The notes: a model not told the origin generated them from the sequence alone. 64,000 nt of DNA from Knoxdaviesia capensis (GCA_001510575.1 LNGK01000003.1:3301732-3365731), one strand, 5' to 3'. Positions 11,368-23,503 are shown, counted from the stretch's first letter. Numbers and translations: made by a program.

Positions 11368-14300
11368 CAATCAACAGCTCCTGTGTCGGGTGGGGACGGC
11401 GGGTACCCGGTTGTTACCACGGCGTCTTGACAAACCATAAAAAAATCACAAAAAGCAAATAACAGACCTTTCAAACAAAGGCTTGGTGTGTTTCGATTTT
11501 TTCATTGCTGTTTCATAGGTGGGCGGTCATTGGTTGGCGCTATTCTTCCTCTCCTTCGCAGCTGAAGGCTTGCCTTCGCGCGGTTGTTGCATGTTTCTTG
11601 GCTCCACGCCTGCACGGGCTCCGATGACCCACATTTTCCCGATCCGGCCCGGAGTCTTCGGGCTTCGTCATCCGGTGACAGCATTGAGAGACAACATATA
11701 GCCTTGGCCTGGTATTTCGGACCTTTCCTGGCGATTCCTGTCTTGGAAACCCCCTCCCCTCTTGTGTGCAATATTCGCGGTTCTTCTTTTTTCCTTCGTT
11801 CTGGGCAGGCAACCCTAGCAAGCGACTTGATATTTTCTTTCTGGATTTTCACGGTGTTCGGCTTTCTCTTTTTTCATCTTTCGGCTCCTCATCATACCTA
11901 TATTCGGCATTGGTTGTGTGATACTATCCCGGCGGCATCTCTCTTTTTTTCCTGCTTTTTTCGCTTATACTCTCCTATCGGCACTTCTTGGTTTTTCGGT
12001 TTCTGTTTTTTTATCTGACGTCCGACTGGCTTCTGGACTTCCTCATCAACCGTTTTCGTTTTTTATATCTGCTCCTGGAATTTTCGTTTTTGATCCTGCT
12101 CTTTTTAAGACAACTGCAGCAATGCAATTATCACCAAATATCAAAGCTCGGCCCTTGTCCGAGACAGGCGACTGCGTCGCGGCATTCTCGCATTTTCTTG
12201 TTTGGTTTTTCTTTTGTCTTTATTTTTCTTCTTGCAAATTCTTCGCCTCTTCTCTCTGGGTTCCCTTGACTGGGCTTCATCCATCACTTCGGCACTTTTT
12301 TCCTTTTCTTTTTCTCTCTCTTTCCCTGGCCTTCCACGATTCGACATCTACAGACTGCCTCGGAAGATACGAACACGATAACATCTGATGATACCCCTCT
12401 CCGCTCTGCGGATAACGACTGCATTGATTGCTTTTTCTGTTTTGCATCGTGCTTGGTTTGCATATTTACGACATTTTTGGGACATCGGGTCCTCGGTAAT
12501 GAACTTAATACCCTAATGACGGCTTTTCTTGGTTTTCTCCTTCGCATTCTATTTGCATCTTCAACTTCATTTTCTTCAGGTCCCGCAAGAGCTTGGATTT
12601 AATTTCACTGGTAACGGATACGGTTTTCACGAACACAGCATTGCTTCTCACATCTATTGCAACATTCCCTTCCTAGTTTTGCCAACAGCGCTTCTCTGAA
12701 GATTACACTCACTTGTCATTCGCCTTTCTTATTATTTCTTTTTTTCCTTTTCTTTGACTTTTCCCTATCCCCACCGTTCGACCACCATCCGTTACCTGAA
12801 GATTCAATTGATAATACGGAGAAAATCAAGATCATCCGCCACTTGATTTCAACCAAAACATGTCTATCCCCAATCAACTCCAACCACCAAGCAAAGCAGA
12901 ATGATTATTCCCAGATCCCACCTTCTCCTGTCACCTGCATGTTATCGTTGACAACCTCGACTGGTATCCGGTATACCAACAACACACCACCTTGCTGCAT
13001 CCCTCCCCAGCGCACAACAGTGTATCAAGCCGGCTCTTTGATATGATACTGGTCTTCCACGAAGACTAGGAGGACGATTCGAGTCCCCTCTCCCCCGGAA
13101 ACCCCGCCCGTCTTGATGAATTCTGCGAACTCACCAAGAGTGTGCTAGGGGTTGTTCCCTTGGCTTCATATACATACCGGAATATGTAGTGGCCGCTAAT
13201 AAAGAGACCGGTCGGAGAGTCCAGTAGCATTTCGCATGTTTCTGGTCCTTTGTGTATCCTGGGCAGCTCTCAAAGTGCCTTTCCCTCTTGAGCCTCGTCC
13301 ACTTCCTCCTGCTACCACTGCATTGGCTTCTGATGCGCTGCTTCAGCTTGCGGATACCACGTGTCCAATGGCGGAGTGGCTGCAAAGAGGTGTCGGGTTG
13401 AGCTTGGCAGATCCTCTAGCAGGCGCCAAAGTCTCAATTACCCATCTTTGCCCTGGAACAGGTTTGGATTCCTGGACTCTGCGCTCATGGTAGGACGAGG
13501 TCCGCATAGCACGCCGTTGCTATCCCGGACATTGACGAAGACGGATCCCAGGGCTGATGGCAAGTTGGCCTGAGCTGCGTGCGGCATGCATACGACAGAG
13601 AGACACGATGAATGAACGGAAGAACTGGTTTTTTTCTTTCTTGTCGGTCTGTGTCTCGCACACCTGTCTGCCTCTGCCCGCCCTGCTCCGCATGGCTTGA
13701 CCTCTGCCCGGTTTCCGTCTCCCGTCTGGAGTGTGGCCGCTCTGGTGTCTTGATGACACTCACAGCCGCCGACTTCTCTCGTCCACCATCTCGCCCCGTG
13801 CCGCCCTCCTGGCGAGAATCCATATCCAGTGTCCCAGAAGGCAGAGCCAAGCCTCAGCTTCTCGTCCACTGGATCAATGGAGCATCACGGGAGCTCCGAC
13901 ACCGGGCGAACCAACCTTTCTCCTCCCTTCTGCGAAGTAGGACCAAAGGTCTTCCCCACCCACCCCCTCGAAGCCTCACACCTCCCCACAGTCATCCACA
14001 GAGAAACACAAACCACACACAAATCTCATATTCTCTGAAAAGAGTACCCGGCTGGTTCTGGATCGTACATTTTTTTCATATACGGCAAATCACTGCAAGA
14101 ACACATATTCACAAAACCCCATCTATATCTAGCTATCTTCTTTTGCTTTTACATATAACACACACGGAACATGTTCTGTCAGATAACTCTTAAATCTATT
14201 ATTTTTAAGACTCTTCAAAGTCGTCTCCTGATATCGCACACGTAAATGAATGTTGTAGGTTTTACAGAAGTGATACTTGGGTGCTATCAAAAATCGTTCT

Positions 14301-14397
14301 CGGCAGTATAGTATATATTTGGTGTCCAATACTTCTCCATTCCCTCGGTACCCACCCAACAAGACAACCCCACACAAAAGGCCAACCCGCGTAGCAT
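11368..14397. other. Intergenic region, CT-rich on + strand, no firm gene
   Basis: This contains the 3' flank of the 9979 gene and a strongly pyrimidine-rich stretch at about 11.8-13.0 kb that looks like a fungal 5' leader but leads to no long frame. The best start codon after it is at 12860 (described separately). 13.1-14.4 kb shows only short frames without homology. The fatty alcohol oxidase on the minus strand ends at 14398. Confidence 0.5.
12860..12904 (+). other. 14-codon ORF behind an orphan CT-rich leader
   Basis: ATG at 12860 sits in an ideal fungal context (CAACCAAAACATG) after about 1 kb of CT-rich sequence. The frame stops after 14 codons at TGA (12902-12904). The same frame then stays open for 54 more codons to TAG at 13067-13069. 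CT-rich DNA is stop-poor on this strand, so the open stretch may be chance. It could be a small peptide, an upstream ORF or meaningless. Confidence 0.15.
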
Positions 14398-16986
14398 TCA
14401 CGCCTCCTTCTCCATCTCCGCCTCAACCCCGCGAATGATGTACTCCGCCGTCGACAGCACCGTGATCATGGGGTTGACCCCGCTGGCGCTCGGCAGCACG
14501 CTCCCGTCGGCAACGTACAGCCCACGCACACCGCGCACCGCCCCGCGCGCGTCCACCACGCCCGCGGCGGGCCGCGCACTCATCCGGCACGTGCCCATCT
14601 GGTGCGCGGAGATCCACATCCTCATGCCGCCGCGCCGCTGCACGCCGCGCACGTTGTCCAGCCACGCCGCGAACGCCGCGTCGGTGCGTTCCGGGTCCAC
14701 CGCCGCCCGGCCCGCCCCGCCGTCTCCGGATTCCGCGTTCGATGAGGCGGCCGCCGGGCGCGTGATCGGCCCGGTGCGCACAAACGGCTCGACGGCGACG
14801 ATCGGCGCGATCTCGCGGGCGCCGGACAGGTAGCACAGCTTGCAGGTGCCGATGATGCCCTCGAGCACGTGGGCGGCGTCAAAGGCCGAGGTGGTGTAGT
14901 TGATGAGCGGGCGGCCGCTGGAGGCGCCCATGGCCACGGTGCCGCCGTCGCGGTCGCGCGCGAGCACGATGAAGGCGCCGACGTTGGGGATGCGCGCAAA
15001 GGCGGTTTTGGCTTGTAGGGCGCTGGTCCAAGGGTGGGTTGCGAAGACGCCGTACGGCTGGGGGGTGGGAAACAGGTTAGTGTGGGGTCCGGGGCTTGGG
15101 GGTAGTCGTTAGGGGCACTCACCACACACAGGGTCGGCTCAATCTTGACGCCGTGGCCCTTTCCATCCTGATTCTCGAACTGTTTGCACACTGTAGATAT
15201 GATGGTACCTGTCCGCATATATCCCATATGTTAGTGGTGGTCAATATCCCCGTTGTTTTTCGGAAGAGAGCACTGACCTTGCCAGGGTTTGGTTTCCTCG
15301 TCCCAGTAAGCAGTAACGAACGAACATGGGTGGATGTGAAGATTCTTTCCGATTTGGGGGTGCTAAACGGCAGTTGTTAGCTTTGACGCTCTCACAAGCG
15401 CATTGTTCAGTGCGAGGGTGACATGCTTTGATCCCGCTCCGCTGGAGCACAATCGGGCTCCAGATGGCCCCGGCAGCCAGAATCACCTTCTTGGCCTTGA
15501 TGACCACCTCAACCTTCCGCCGGCTCTCCCCAAAGATACTCCCATCCGGCCCGCGCGCCGTCCACGTGCCCTGAATGCCAACAGCCCGACGCCCTTCCTT
15601 CAGATCGGCCGGGTCGCTTTCAAGAATCACTTTGTCGGCCAGGAACCCCTCGATAAACTGCGCGCCCGCCCGCGCCGCCGCCGGCAGCCAGTTGACGGTG
15701 GGCCCGTTCTTGCGGTTCATGCCGCACCCGTAGTGGCAGTGCCCGCAATGGTGCGGCTTCCCGGAGCTGTTGATCGGCGTGACACCCGCCTTCCACCCCA
15801 GCTTGCGCGACATGTCGAGCAGCAGCTGGCCGCGGTGGCTGTGCGTGATATTGTCCGCGGACGCGCCGACGACACTCTTGACGTACTCCTGACAGTCGCG
15901 GAACTCCGCCCCCTTGTAGAAGCCCAGGCCGTCCTTGCTCGCCCACTCGTCCAGCACGAACTCCTGCGGATCGAGGCACACGCCCCAGTTGACGGTGCCG
16001 CCGCCGCCCCAGCAGCTCGCGGCGACCAGGTTCGCGCCCGAGTCGAGCGTCGAGTGCGAGCCGTGGTTGTCGAACAGGCAGCGCTCGGCGGCCTGGTCGA
16101 CGATCGGGAACTGCGACGGGTCGAAGTGGTAGCCCTTGTCGACCACGATCACGCGGTGGCCGGCCTCGGATAGCCGGCGCGCCGACACGCCGCCGCCGGG
16201 TCCCGAGCCGATGATCACCACGTCGGTGTCGAGGGTTTGTGGCGATGAATCAAACTGCAGGAACTCGAACTGGAAGCCGAGGTTCTTCGGCCCGTCGGCG
16301 CTCGGTTGGCACAGCGGCTTGGTCTCTGGGTATTGGATGAAGTTGAGCGAGGGCTTGTTCGCTTGGGCGGTGGCTTTCTGGGCGAGATTGCTTAGAGCGG
16401 TGGCGAGGAGGAGCTTTTTGGAGGATTCGCCGGTGAGCCAGGACTGGAAGATGCTGTGGCGGGTCTGGATGGGCAGGTTCTGGAAGGGCGTGCAGTATCC
16501 GGTGAAGAGCCAGGAGCCAAATCGGCCGCTATTTTCAAATGGCAGCCAACAGTAAGTTAGCAGGGTTATATTGGTATACTTTCCAGTCCCCGAAAAGGGT
16601 ACTACTCACGACATAAGGTCAAGGGCCGTCCCCAGCGTCTTAGTCTGTTCGGGCGCCAGCGCTTCCACCGCCCTCTGCAGAGTCCGCACAACCTCCGGGT
16701 CGGCGGTGGTATCCAGAGCCAGAAACTGCGCGAACTCCTCCCGTGACGGCGGGTTCTTGCGGTGTCCGCGCACGGAGGCATACGCGCTTTCAAACTCGGC
16801 GTCGGAAATCACCAGCTGCGTTTTCGGGTCCACCACATCGCAGGCGCGGACCACGGGCGGGAGCACGGCGCTCATGGCGGCCGTGAACACCTCCCAGGTC
16901 TTCGGCGACCAGAAGGTCAGCGGCGGGACATAGTTGAGGGTGTGCTCGGTAACGGTGAGCTTGGCCGGGATGGGATTGCCGGTCAT
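14398..16986 (-). CDS. Long-chain fatty alcohol oxidase (FAO), GMC oxidoreductase family
   Basis: It oxidises long-chain fatty alcohols to aldehydes with O2, using FAD. Family members are usually membrane-associated and peroxisomal. My exons on the minus strand are 16986-16610, 16528-15427, 15362-15278, 15208-15123 and 15057-14398, giving 769 aa, close to the family's usual 700-760. An FAO-type N-terminal region is followed by the FAD dinucleotide-binding loop GSGPGGG at about residues 233-239, the GGGGTVNWG segment at about 301-309, and near the end the catalytic HQMGTCRM motif (His about 702) and GVNPMITVL (Asn about 745). Branch points such as GCTAAC precede the acceptors. The second intron starts with GC, not GT (see 15363-15426). 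The start at 16986 is the first ATG in frame. A TATA element lies about 340 nt upstream. There are no lipid-catabolism neighbours within 6 kb. The family is certain; the exact substrate is not. Confidence 0.92.
15363..15426 (-). other. Probable GC-AG intron in the fatty alcohol oxidase gene
   Basis: This is a 64-nt intron beginning GCATGT and ending CGTTTAG, with an AGCTAAC branch point close to the acceptor. Removing it joins ...QRSGIK to HPQIGKNLHIHP, which restores the conserved FAO reading frame. The nearby GT alternatives either break the frame or give a 25-nt intron. Confidence 0.7.
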
Positions 16987-17323
16987 TGATTATATATCTA
17001 GAGGAGATACATCGGGTGGGAGTGGCTGTATCGGCGGTTTAAATCGAGGCCGGCGTATGTCAGGTCCGGTCCGGGGTGGGGAATGAAAAAGGTCGGCGCG
17101 GAGATCGGAGTGTAGCAGAAGCTGACTCATGTATGTTCGAGGGATGGAAGGATCTGGTGAGCGAGACAAGAGACGTCGAGAACGGGAAGGAGGTCGACTC
17201 GATTAGTCAGGGTTCGTGAGCTGAGAGTTTGGGCACGTTGTTCAGATATCCAGCGTCACATACAGTGAGTGAGAGCTGAAAGGAAAAAGGAAATATAGCA
17301 TCAAGCTGGCCTTGGCGCTCTCC

Positions 17324-17333
17324 TATATATAAG
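17324..17333 (-). promoter_or_regulatory. TATA-like element upstream of the fatty alcohol oxidase gene
   Basis: On the minus strand the sequence reads CTTATATATA. It lies about 340 nt before the FAO start codon at 16986, followed by a moderately CT-rich leader. This position suits a fungal core promoter with a long leader. Confidence 0.4.
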
Positions 17334-18447
17334 AATACATGTACAAGTGTGGGCTCACGTCGTCAGCGTTCACGACCACCTCCTTTTCTTCTGCAACCCC
17401 ATATCTAGCCGATTACCCCAGACTCGGTCAACGGTGTATCGGCCATCGACGTCCATGTTGGGGGAAAATCATGGGCCACAGGTCCAGGCTCGCCGAAAAC
17501 TGGGGAAGACGACGAAAAATCACTGGTCATGCCACCGACCAACGACTGTGGGATGTGGGGGGATGGCCGAAGTAACAAGCGAGCATATGTCAGAAGCTGC
17601 GATACCAACAGTGAAGAAACTGGGTGGCCTCTCCAAGCAGGCGGTCTTAAAAGACCAACAAGCCGAGGGACAGGAATGTCCGCAACGCGGGGAATTAATC
17701 AGACCCGACTGGTCCGTCCCCGAAGGCCTGTTAAGAAAGGAACGACGACACCCGTGCGTGGGACTAAGCCTAGTGGAGGGCTTGCGAGAACCACGCTACA
17801 TAGGACCTTGTGTTTAGACAGAATCCGGGGTAAAAGCCGGGTCGGTGTGCTCACGGGTTCGGTGCACCGTCACAGCCGCATCAGTGAATGGGCGTGACCG
17901 TACGAATGGAACCTGGGGCTGGCTTCATGATGTGGCATTGATGCGGACCTCAGCAGTGGGCGGCAATATCCAGAGCTGACAGCAGATATACATCTCGAGG
18001 TTGGGGTTGGAAAGCTGGGGAAGTGGCGTCTGGCCCTGGCCGACGAAGCCATTGCCATTTGCGGGGTTTCTCCAGAACCGCCTTCAGATCCTAGGACTGC
18101 AAATTGGAGAGTCTTTCCCGTCAATGTATGCAGTGGCAGAACGTCGATGCCAGCTCTTATTCCGTTGGGATGTCTGTCGATATCGAGGAAAGAAGCACCC
18201 AGCACGAATATACAGTACTTACCCTCCTCATCCTGCAGAAGACATGGTTCGAGGATCTGGCCACCTTGATGTCGATTCAGTTCCACTACGTGTGCTTCTT
18301 TCCAAATAACCCTGGTTTTTCTTTCTTCTTCAATAATTCATGCCACGAAGTAAGTGCCGCCATGGAGCGGGATCCATGTAACTTATCCGTGATCGGCAGT
18401 GAGCCCCTGCGTATATCGGATGTGGAAAGAGGCTACCTACAGAACAG

Positions 18448-18459
18448 TACTGTACAGTA
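18448..18459. repeat. 12-bp perfect palindrome TACTGTACAGTA
   Basis: Same sequence as the core of the palindrome at 119-132, here flanked by AG and AGTAC. It lies in gene-free DNA 1.5 kb upstream of the FAO start. Confidence 0.7.
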
Positions 18460-19627
18460 AGTACATGGCGCCTTCATCGGCCAACAGAACCTCAATAATT
18501 GGGGTAACCAGATAACTCTGCTCTGACAGCTCCTCCCCACACACAGTCGCGTCCGCAGCTTACCTGCACTCTCTCGCTTGATAGTGAAAGAGAGATTATC
18601 AAAGAAGCTGCGCTCGCGTCCAAGTAAGTGGCAGCAACAATGCATCAAGTCCGGCATAGCTAGCTTGACAACACCCCGCCTCCAATCAGGGTTCTTGCAA
18701 GTTCTGGTTCTGGCCAAGAGTCGGAGCCGATCCTGCACCCACCCAGATCCAGATTGACGTTGTGGTCCGGCAGGCAGGATTCTTCATGTAGGCATAGAGG
18801 TAGGATGAAATATACTGTATGTACCTACCATATGTATGAATTTTCATATGTACAGGTGCAGGAGACGGAATAGTATGTGTTATCCGTATTTGGTTCTTCG
18901 CTGCACACCTCCTGCATATGCATGCTCTGTGTGGTAGTGTAATTGGTAGTTGTCTCGGGAGCGGCATTCACAAGGTCTCTTCGGTGTGGTTCTGCCAGCA
19001 TGACGGCGGAAGAACGGTGGTGGAACGGCAGGATTCGGGACACATGTAGTCAGCCGCCTTCATATACACCATGTGCTTCCAGCCACGTGTGAGTATATGT
19101 CAGTGTTGCACATCTTACAGGCGTATGTATATCGACAGAAGTCCATCTTCCATATCCTCGATACGAGATATTGCTTGGAAAGTACATCAAAATCGCGTAC
19201 TCGTGAAGGGCAATTTCCAGCGCCGTGTTAAGAAGAACCTAGAAGTCAAAGCATGTTCGATATAAAAATAAGACTGTCATCCAGCTTCAAGATCCACGAG
19301 CATGGATACATCTTTGGAAAGGAACGATAGAATATCAGAATATCCCCAGATCTGATAAGCAATATCCGAAATTAAGCAGATCTGCGATCTTTTTTCTTCT
19401 TTGCCCGGAGGCTTTTTGGTTGTCCCATAGAAAATCCATCCCATCCCGTCCCATCCCCCCCACGTTGCTGTCAAATGTCTAACTGTTTGTCCGTGTTACC
19501 CGCCAGAGTTACTGACTGGCATCCAGGAACCAAAGCATTGAACCCTGGATATGCGTGTAATCATCGCGTCTACAAATTGAATGGACGAACCAGGGAAGAG
19601 GGATTCACTCCTCGTAATCACACCATT

Positions 19628-19679
19628 CTCAACCTCAACCTCAACCTCAACCTCAACCTCAACCTCAACCTCAACCTCA
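19628..19679. repeat. (AACCTC)n tandem hexanucleotide array
   Basis: About 8.7 perfect copies of AACCTC in gene-free DNA. The copies are identical, implying recent slippage. Confidence 0.95.
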
Positions 19680-21608
19680 TGCACATGCTTATGCCTCTAG
19701 CAAAGACCAGAATCCTTCGTGTTTGTAATGGGGAACTGGTAATAGAGAGTAATGCCAAGCCACAATGTCTGTCGCCATTCTAAGATGATCTGAAATGTGT
19801 CGCACGGCGGTACATCCGGCGCCCATTGTGTCAAACGCGGCAGAGTGTAGTAAAATCGCGATGAAACAACATGCCCTTCGTCCAAACAGTACCTCACATA
19901 AGACCGTGGACCCTAAATGAGTCCCGGGGTGCGAGACTGCCACAAGCTTCGTCCGATCCGCCACAGTCACGCTTGGCAGGACTCTCTGTGTCGGACTCGA
20001 CGACAGAGAGGGATCCAGCGCACCGATCTATATACTTGGGTGAAAGCGTGACTACAGGTCAAATTTTCACAACACGGAGAGAAGGATAGACCAAGTCCTT
20101 ACCTTACTCCTCACTTCCGTCCGTCCTTAACTCATCACACCAAAAAAACAATCCGTCTAGCACGGGGAAATGCTTGGCTAACCTCTCAGGACATTTAGCT
20201 ACAGGGACGCACAGTACAGTACTGTAGCTGCAGATCCAACATAACATCTGAAATCAAAGCGTGCAGGTTACATAAAAAATTCGAGCTAGGCAGACGCGTA
20301 GAGCAGTGGATAGAAGGAGAACAAAAAAGCGGTTCCCCCAACAAAAAAAAAAAAAAAGAAGAAACCCCCCCATTCTCACAGCAGGCCAAAAAAGATGATC
20401 CAGAACTACTCAGTACTGTACTCACGAAGCAGCCGTCCTTCAACAGCTCTCCCCTGTTGTTGGAGATCTCGAAGTAAAAAGCTTGTGAATGCCGAGGAAC
20501 GTTAAGAACTTCACAGCAAAAGGCCCGCCGATGTTCTAAATTTCGATTTTTGTTGAATATTCGGTGCCGTATCCGACCAGCTTCAAGGCCCGCAGTTCGG
20601 CATATTGTGCAGGTCGCAAGCACGCGATCTCGACAGCTCGACCCCAGAACACCCCGGCAAATACATTCCAAGACCGACGTCTCGAAGTATGACGCCTCTT
20701 CGGGATTGTGATAGTCACGAGACAACCCTCCAATCCCTCCTGTATCAGCCCAATGGGTTGTCTAGGCTGGAATTTCCAGACATCTTCATCCCTTCTTCAA
20801 CTCTCAACCACCGTCAAGCAGCAATCCAAGACACAAAGGGTTTTCTTTTTGCTGAGGTTCTGGGCCCATCAAAAATCCAAGTCTGTGACGCACCCGCGCC
20901 GTCCGAGAGCCGATGGTGGTAAGCAACAGCCAGAAGAGATGGCTGGATGGTACCCGAGGACGAGCCCTTTTTTATGGGCGCTTTTGCCTTCCCTTTCTCA
21001 ACAGGACCCACGCAAGGTCCGAGATGTTTCATACAGACGTCAAGCAGGAATAAGGAAGCACCTTACTGGTTTATGCTCGTAGCTGTCTCCCTTCTTCAGT
21101 CAGCAATCTCCTCTTGTCTCTTCAACTGACAGGAACCTCCCCAAACACGGCCGGCGGCTTTGTGATATGGCGTGGTGACACCGTCGAAGAAGGAACTTTC
21201 CACCGGCTTTTCAAGGTGGGATGTTTTCGGAAGCTGTGTACTGTAGGAAGCAGTGAGTCTTCTTGTTACCTCCCTTGTAAACGAGAAGTCGCAGTCGCCA
21301 TCCGAGAAACCGAGCGAAGCCGCCTCTTCGAACCCACCCCCCGTTTTGATCTGCACTGCCATCTGACTCAGGTTTTCCCTTCCTAGCTATCCCCAACAAA
21401 CACCAGAACTGCTCTCCTTCCCCGGGTTGGTGTGCTTGGGATCCTTTTTTTGTTGTTGAGCTATAGGGGCGCCGCTCTTAAATGGTTCCTTTCCTTGCCT
21501 CCTGGTATTTTTTTCCCCCAAGCCGAGGCTCTTGACTCAGCGAGTTCTCCCTGGTGGTATCCATGTTGCTACTATTTGTATGGCATCCGCGCCCTCATCC
21601 AGCGAAAC

Positions 21609-21616
21609 TATAAAAG
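21609..21616 (+). promoter_or_regulatory. Canonical TATA box (TATAAAAG)
   Basis: TATAAAAG is the best TATA match in this region. It lies 99 nt before the ATG at 21708 and 1.9 kb before the elongase start at 23504. It may drive the small ORF at 21708 or a very long elongase transcript. Confidence 0.4.
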
Positions 21617-21707
21617 CCCCATTGACCCTGGCTCTTTGGCATGTGCATTCAATCAACAGATTTTTGTTGTTGTTGTTTCTTCTCAGGTGGCTCCTGAGTT
21701 CGTGAGA

Positions 21708-21944
21708 ATGGCTGTATCCACCGAGGCCGGTTTCCCTGCAAAATTGCCCACAGCCTGCCTGATCTTCGTATCCGTGCCCGAGCACTTCCGAGAGCCGCAT
21801 TGCAGGTCAACAACAGCTTCCATAGACACCGTTGAGGGGCTTGAGCGTTTTGTCTGGTCAGTGGTCGTCAATGGCGCTGTCGATGATGTTCCACAACCCT
21901 CGTGTTGTATGGACGTCCAGTACACAGTCTGCCGCCTCACTTAG
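21708..21944 (+). CDS. Candidate small protein (78 aa), unknown function
   Basis: ATG at 21708 in a favourable context (GAGAATGGC) opens 78 codons to TAG at 21942-21944. The TATA box at 21609-21616 lies 99 nt upstream, and a TTTCTTCTCAG acceptor-like tract sits just before the ATG. The protein contains four Cys near its C-terminus and a stretch of hydrophobic residues around 49-58. I recognise no family. It may instead be an upstream ORF in a long leader of the elongase gene. Support is promoter-like context only; codon bias is moderate. Confidence 0.2.
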   Translation: MAVSTEAGFPAKLPTACLIFVSVPEHFREPHCRSTTASIDTVEGLERFVWSVVVNGAVDDVPQPSCCMDVQYTVCRLT

Positions 21945-22239
21945 ACAGCCCGGCGTCCTCGATCTCTCAGTCCGAGATCATTGTGTCTCAGAATCCAAGC
22001 GTAATACAGACAGGAGGTGCGTGCCGTAGCCCAAAACCATTGTCGGAGCCGGGGATTTGGCCGGGGGGGGTCTGAGTACCACAGGTTTCGCTGGATGTAT
22101 CCAACACGATGGGTTGTCTATGCTTCACCACTTGAAGCTGTACGCACTCGGCGGCCGGTCTTCAGAAGATACATCCATGTGTACAAACCATATGTACCCG
22201 CCCTTACTCGATATCTTATTCACTCTCGCCCACATATTA

Positions 22240-23503
22240 ACGTCTGGGTCGGTCGGTCGGCCTTTCTTTTCTTGTCTGGCTCACTTCTGTTTCCCTGGTT
22301 TAGTCCATCTCCGGTTGTCCTTGCTTTTCCACATTTTAGTCGTGCTGTCTATATCAACCTTACTTTTCCCCCCTCGTCCTAGCTCCTTAGGAATCGACTC
22401 CGAGTATATCTGGTGGATTTCTGTATACATATATACGTATCTATATATCATCACCATCTCTCCTGCTGTGTTCTGTGTGTGTGTTGCTCCTCCCAGTTCT
22501 CTCTCTTCCTTCCTGTAACCCGCTCTTCCTTCCGTGCTGTTACACTTTGTCCATACACAGCATCGTCGTCGCCATCCTGAACCAGTAAGTAGTCTCTGTG
22601 TCCCTTGGATGCTCTTTCCCATTCCTCTAAGATCCAGTCGTCGTCATCTTCAAGATACCCCTCATATACATCGCCCCTACCACGAATGTGCTCCAGCTTC
22701 GTGTCTCACGTCTCCATCACACCTTCCTGGCATTTTACACGCAAATCGGCATTCTGTGCTATTGATCCGAGTTCAAATATCCGCCATCTACCCTCTTCTT
22801 CCTCTTCTTCCTCTTCCTCTTCTTCCTCTTCCTCTTCCACTTTACACACTCTCATCTCGCTTCCTTTTCTTCTTTTTTGGTCTCACCCCAATCCTCATTT
22901 TTACTTGTTTCTTTATCTCAAGGCCCTTAGTGTTGTCGTTCGTTTCATCTTCTATACTGTCATGCCCTGCCTTGCCCAACAATAAACATTCTGCTCGTTC
23001 TTATACACGTTGTACAAATTACACTCCTTTTTGCTTATATCTATCTTCGTTTTCTGCATTGCTCCTCGTTATTCATTCACCTGCTCCTTTGGTGTGTCCC
23101 ACAACTTGTTGTGACGAGAATTTCAGAAGCTAAATCTGCCGTCGCTTAGGTTTCGTTAGCCCTCATCCGCCCTCGCGTCCCCAACAAATCTTTGCATCTG
23201 GGCTTCAAATCTTCTGGTTTTGCCAATTTTCTTGGTATTTCCCACCAGTCCACCCGAGCATACCTCAATTGAGACTCCTGCAGCCGGTCTCAGTCCCTTG
23301 TCGAGCATTTTTCTGTGTGATTTTGCTCCTTGTCCACGGTCAACTTCCTGGTCGTGTGCTTGACTTCCTTTCTCTACCCATCAAACCACCTTTATTCGTC
23401 CAAAGGGGGGATATTGGGTGGAGAATCCGCCAGGGAAACAAAATCCTCGTTGACTTGGACTTGAACCCCCTGTTCTCTTTTTTTCTTTTCTGTCTCGCCA
23501 AAA
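22240..23503 (+). promoter_or_regulatory. CT-rich leader/promoter of the elongase gene
   Basis: The + strand is pyrimidine-rich from about 22.25 kb to the start codon at 23504, including a TTCCTC-type tract. It contains several short upstream ATGs and a consensus splice donor GTAAGT at 22585. A TTTCAG acceptor near 23127 could close a 5' leader intron of about 540 nt. The leader is highly probable; the intron is speculation. Confidence 0.5.
22792..22836. repeat. CTT/CTC-rich (TTCCTC)n tract
   Basis: Imperfect tandem TTCCTC/TTC units within the elongase leader. Confidence 0.8.

Larger units (their letters stand above)
16987..21600. other. Intergenic region between FAO and the ELO leader
   Basis: No frame here looks coding. 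It holds the FAO promoter at its left end, palindromes of the TACTGTACAGTA type at 18448 and 20215, and the hexanucleotide array at 19628. The long frame over that array encodes only Leu-Asn or Glu-Val repeats and is an artefact of the repeat. Confidence 0.55.

Noticed and set aside
12860..13069. Recoding (readthrough or antizyme-like frameshift) gene
   Set aside because: No antizyme domain follows and the downstream frame is short; kept only as a low-confidence curiosity.
13060..13095. tRNA-like B box (GATTCGAGTCC)
   Set aside because: No matching T-stem, anticodon stem or acceptor stem.
15278..15450. Frameshift or pseudogene in the fatty alcohol oxidase
   Set aside because: A GC-AG intron restores the full conserved frame, so an intact gene is the simpler explanation.
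15403..16173. 256-aa open frame on the + strand
   Set aside because: Shadow of the GC-rich fatty alcohol oxidase exon on the minus strand; no domain similarity.
19475..19783. Frame encoding repeated Leu-Asn (or Glu-Val on the other strand)
   Set aside because: It is only the AACCTC array read as protein; no coding features around it.
21320..21350. Reverse tRNA B box-like GGTTCGAAGAG
   Set aside because: T-arm does not pair and no A box at the right distance.
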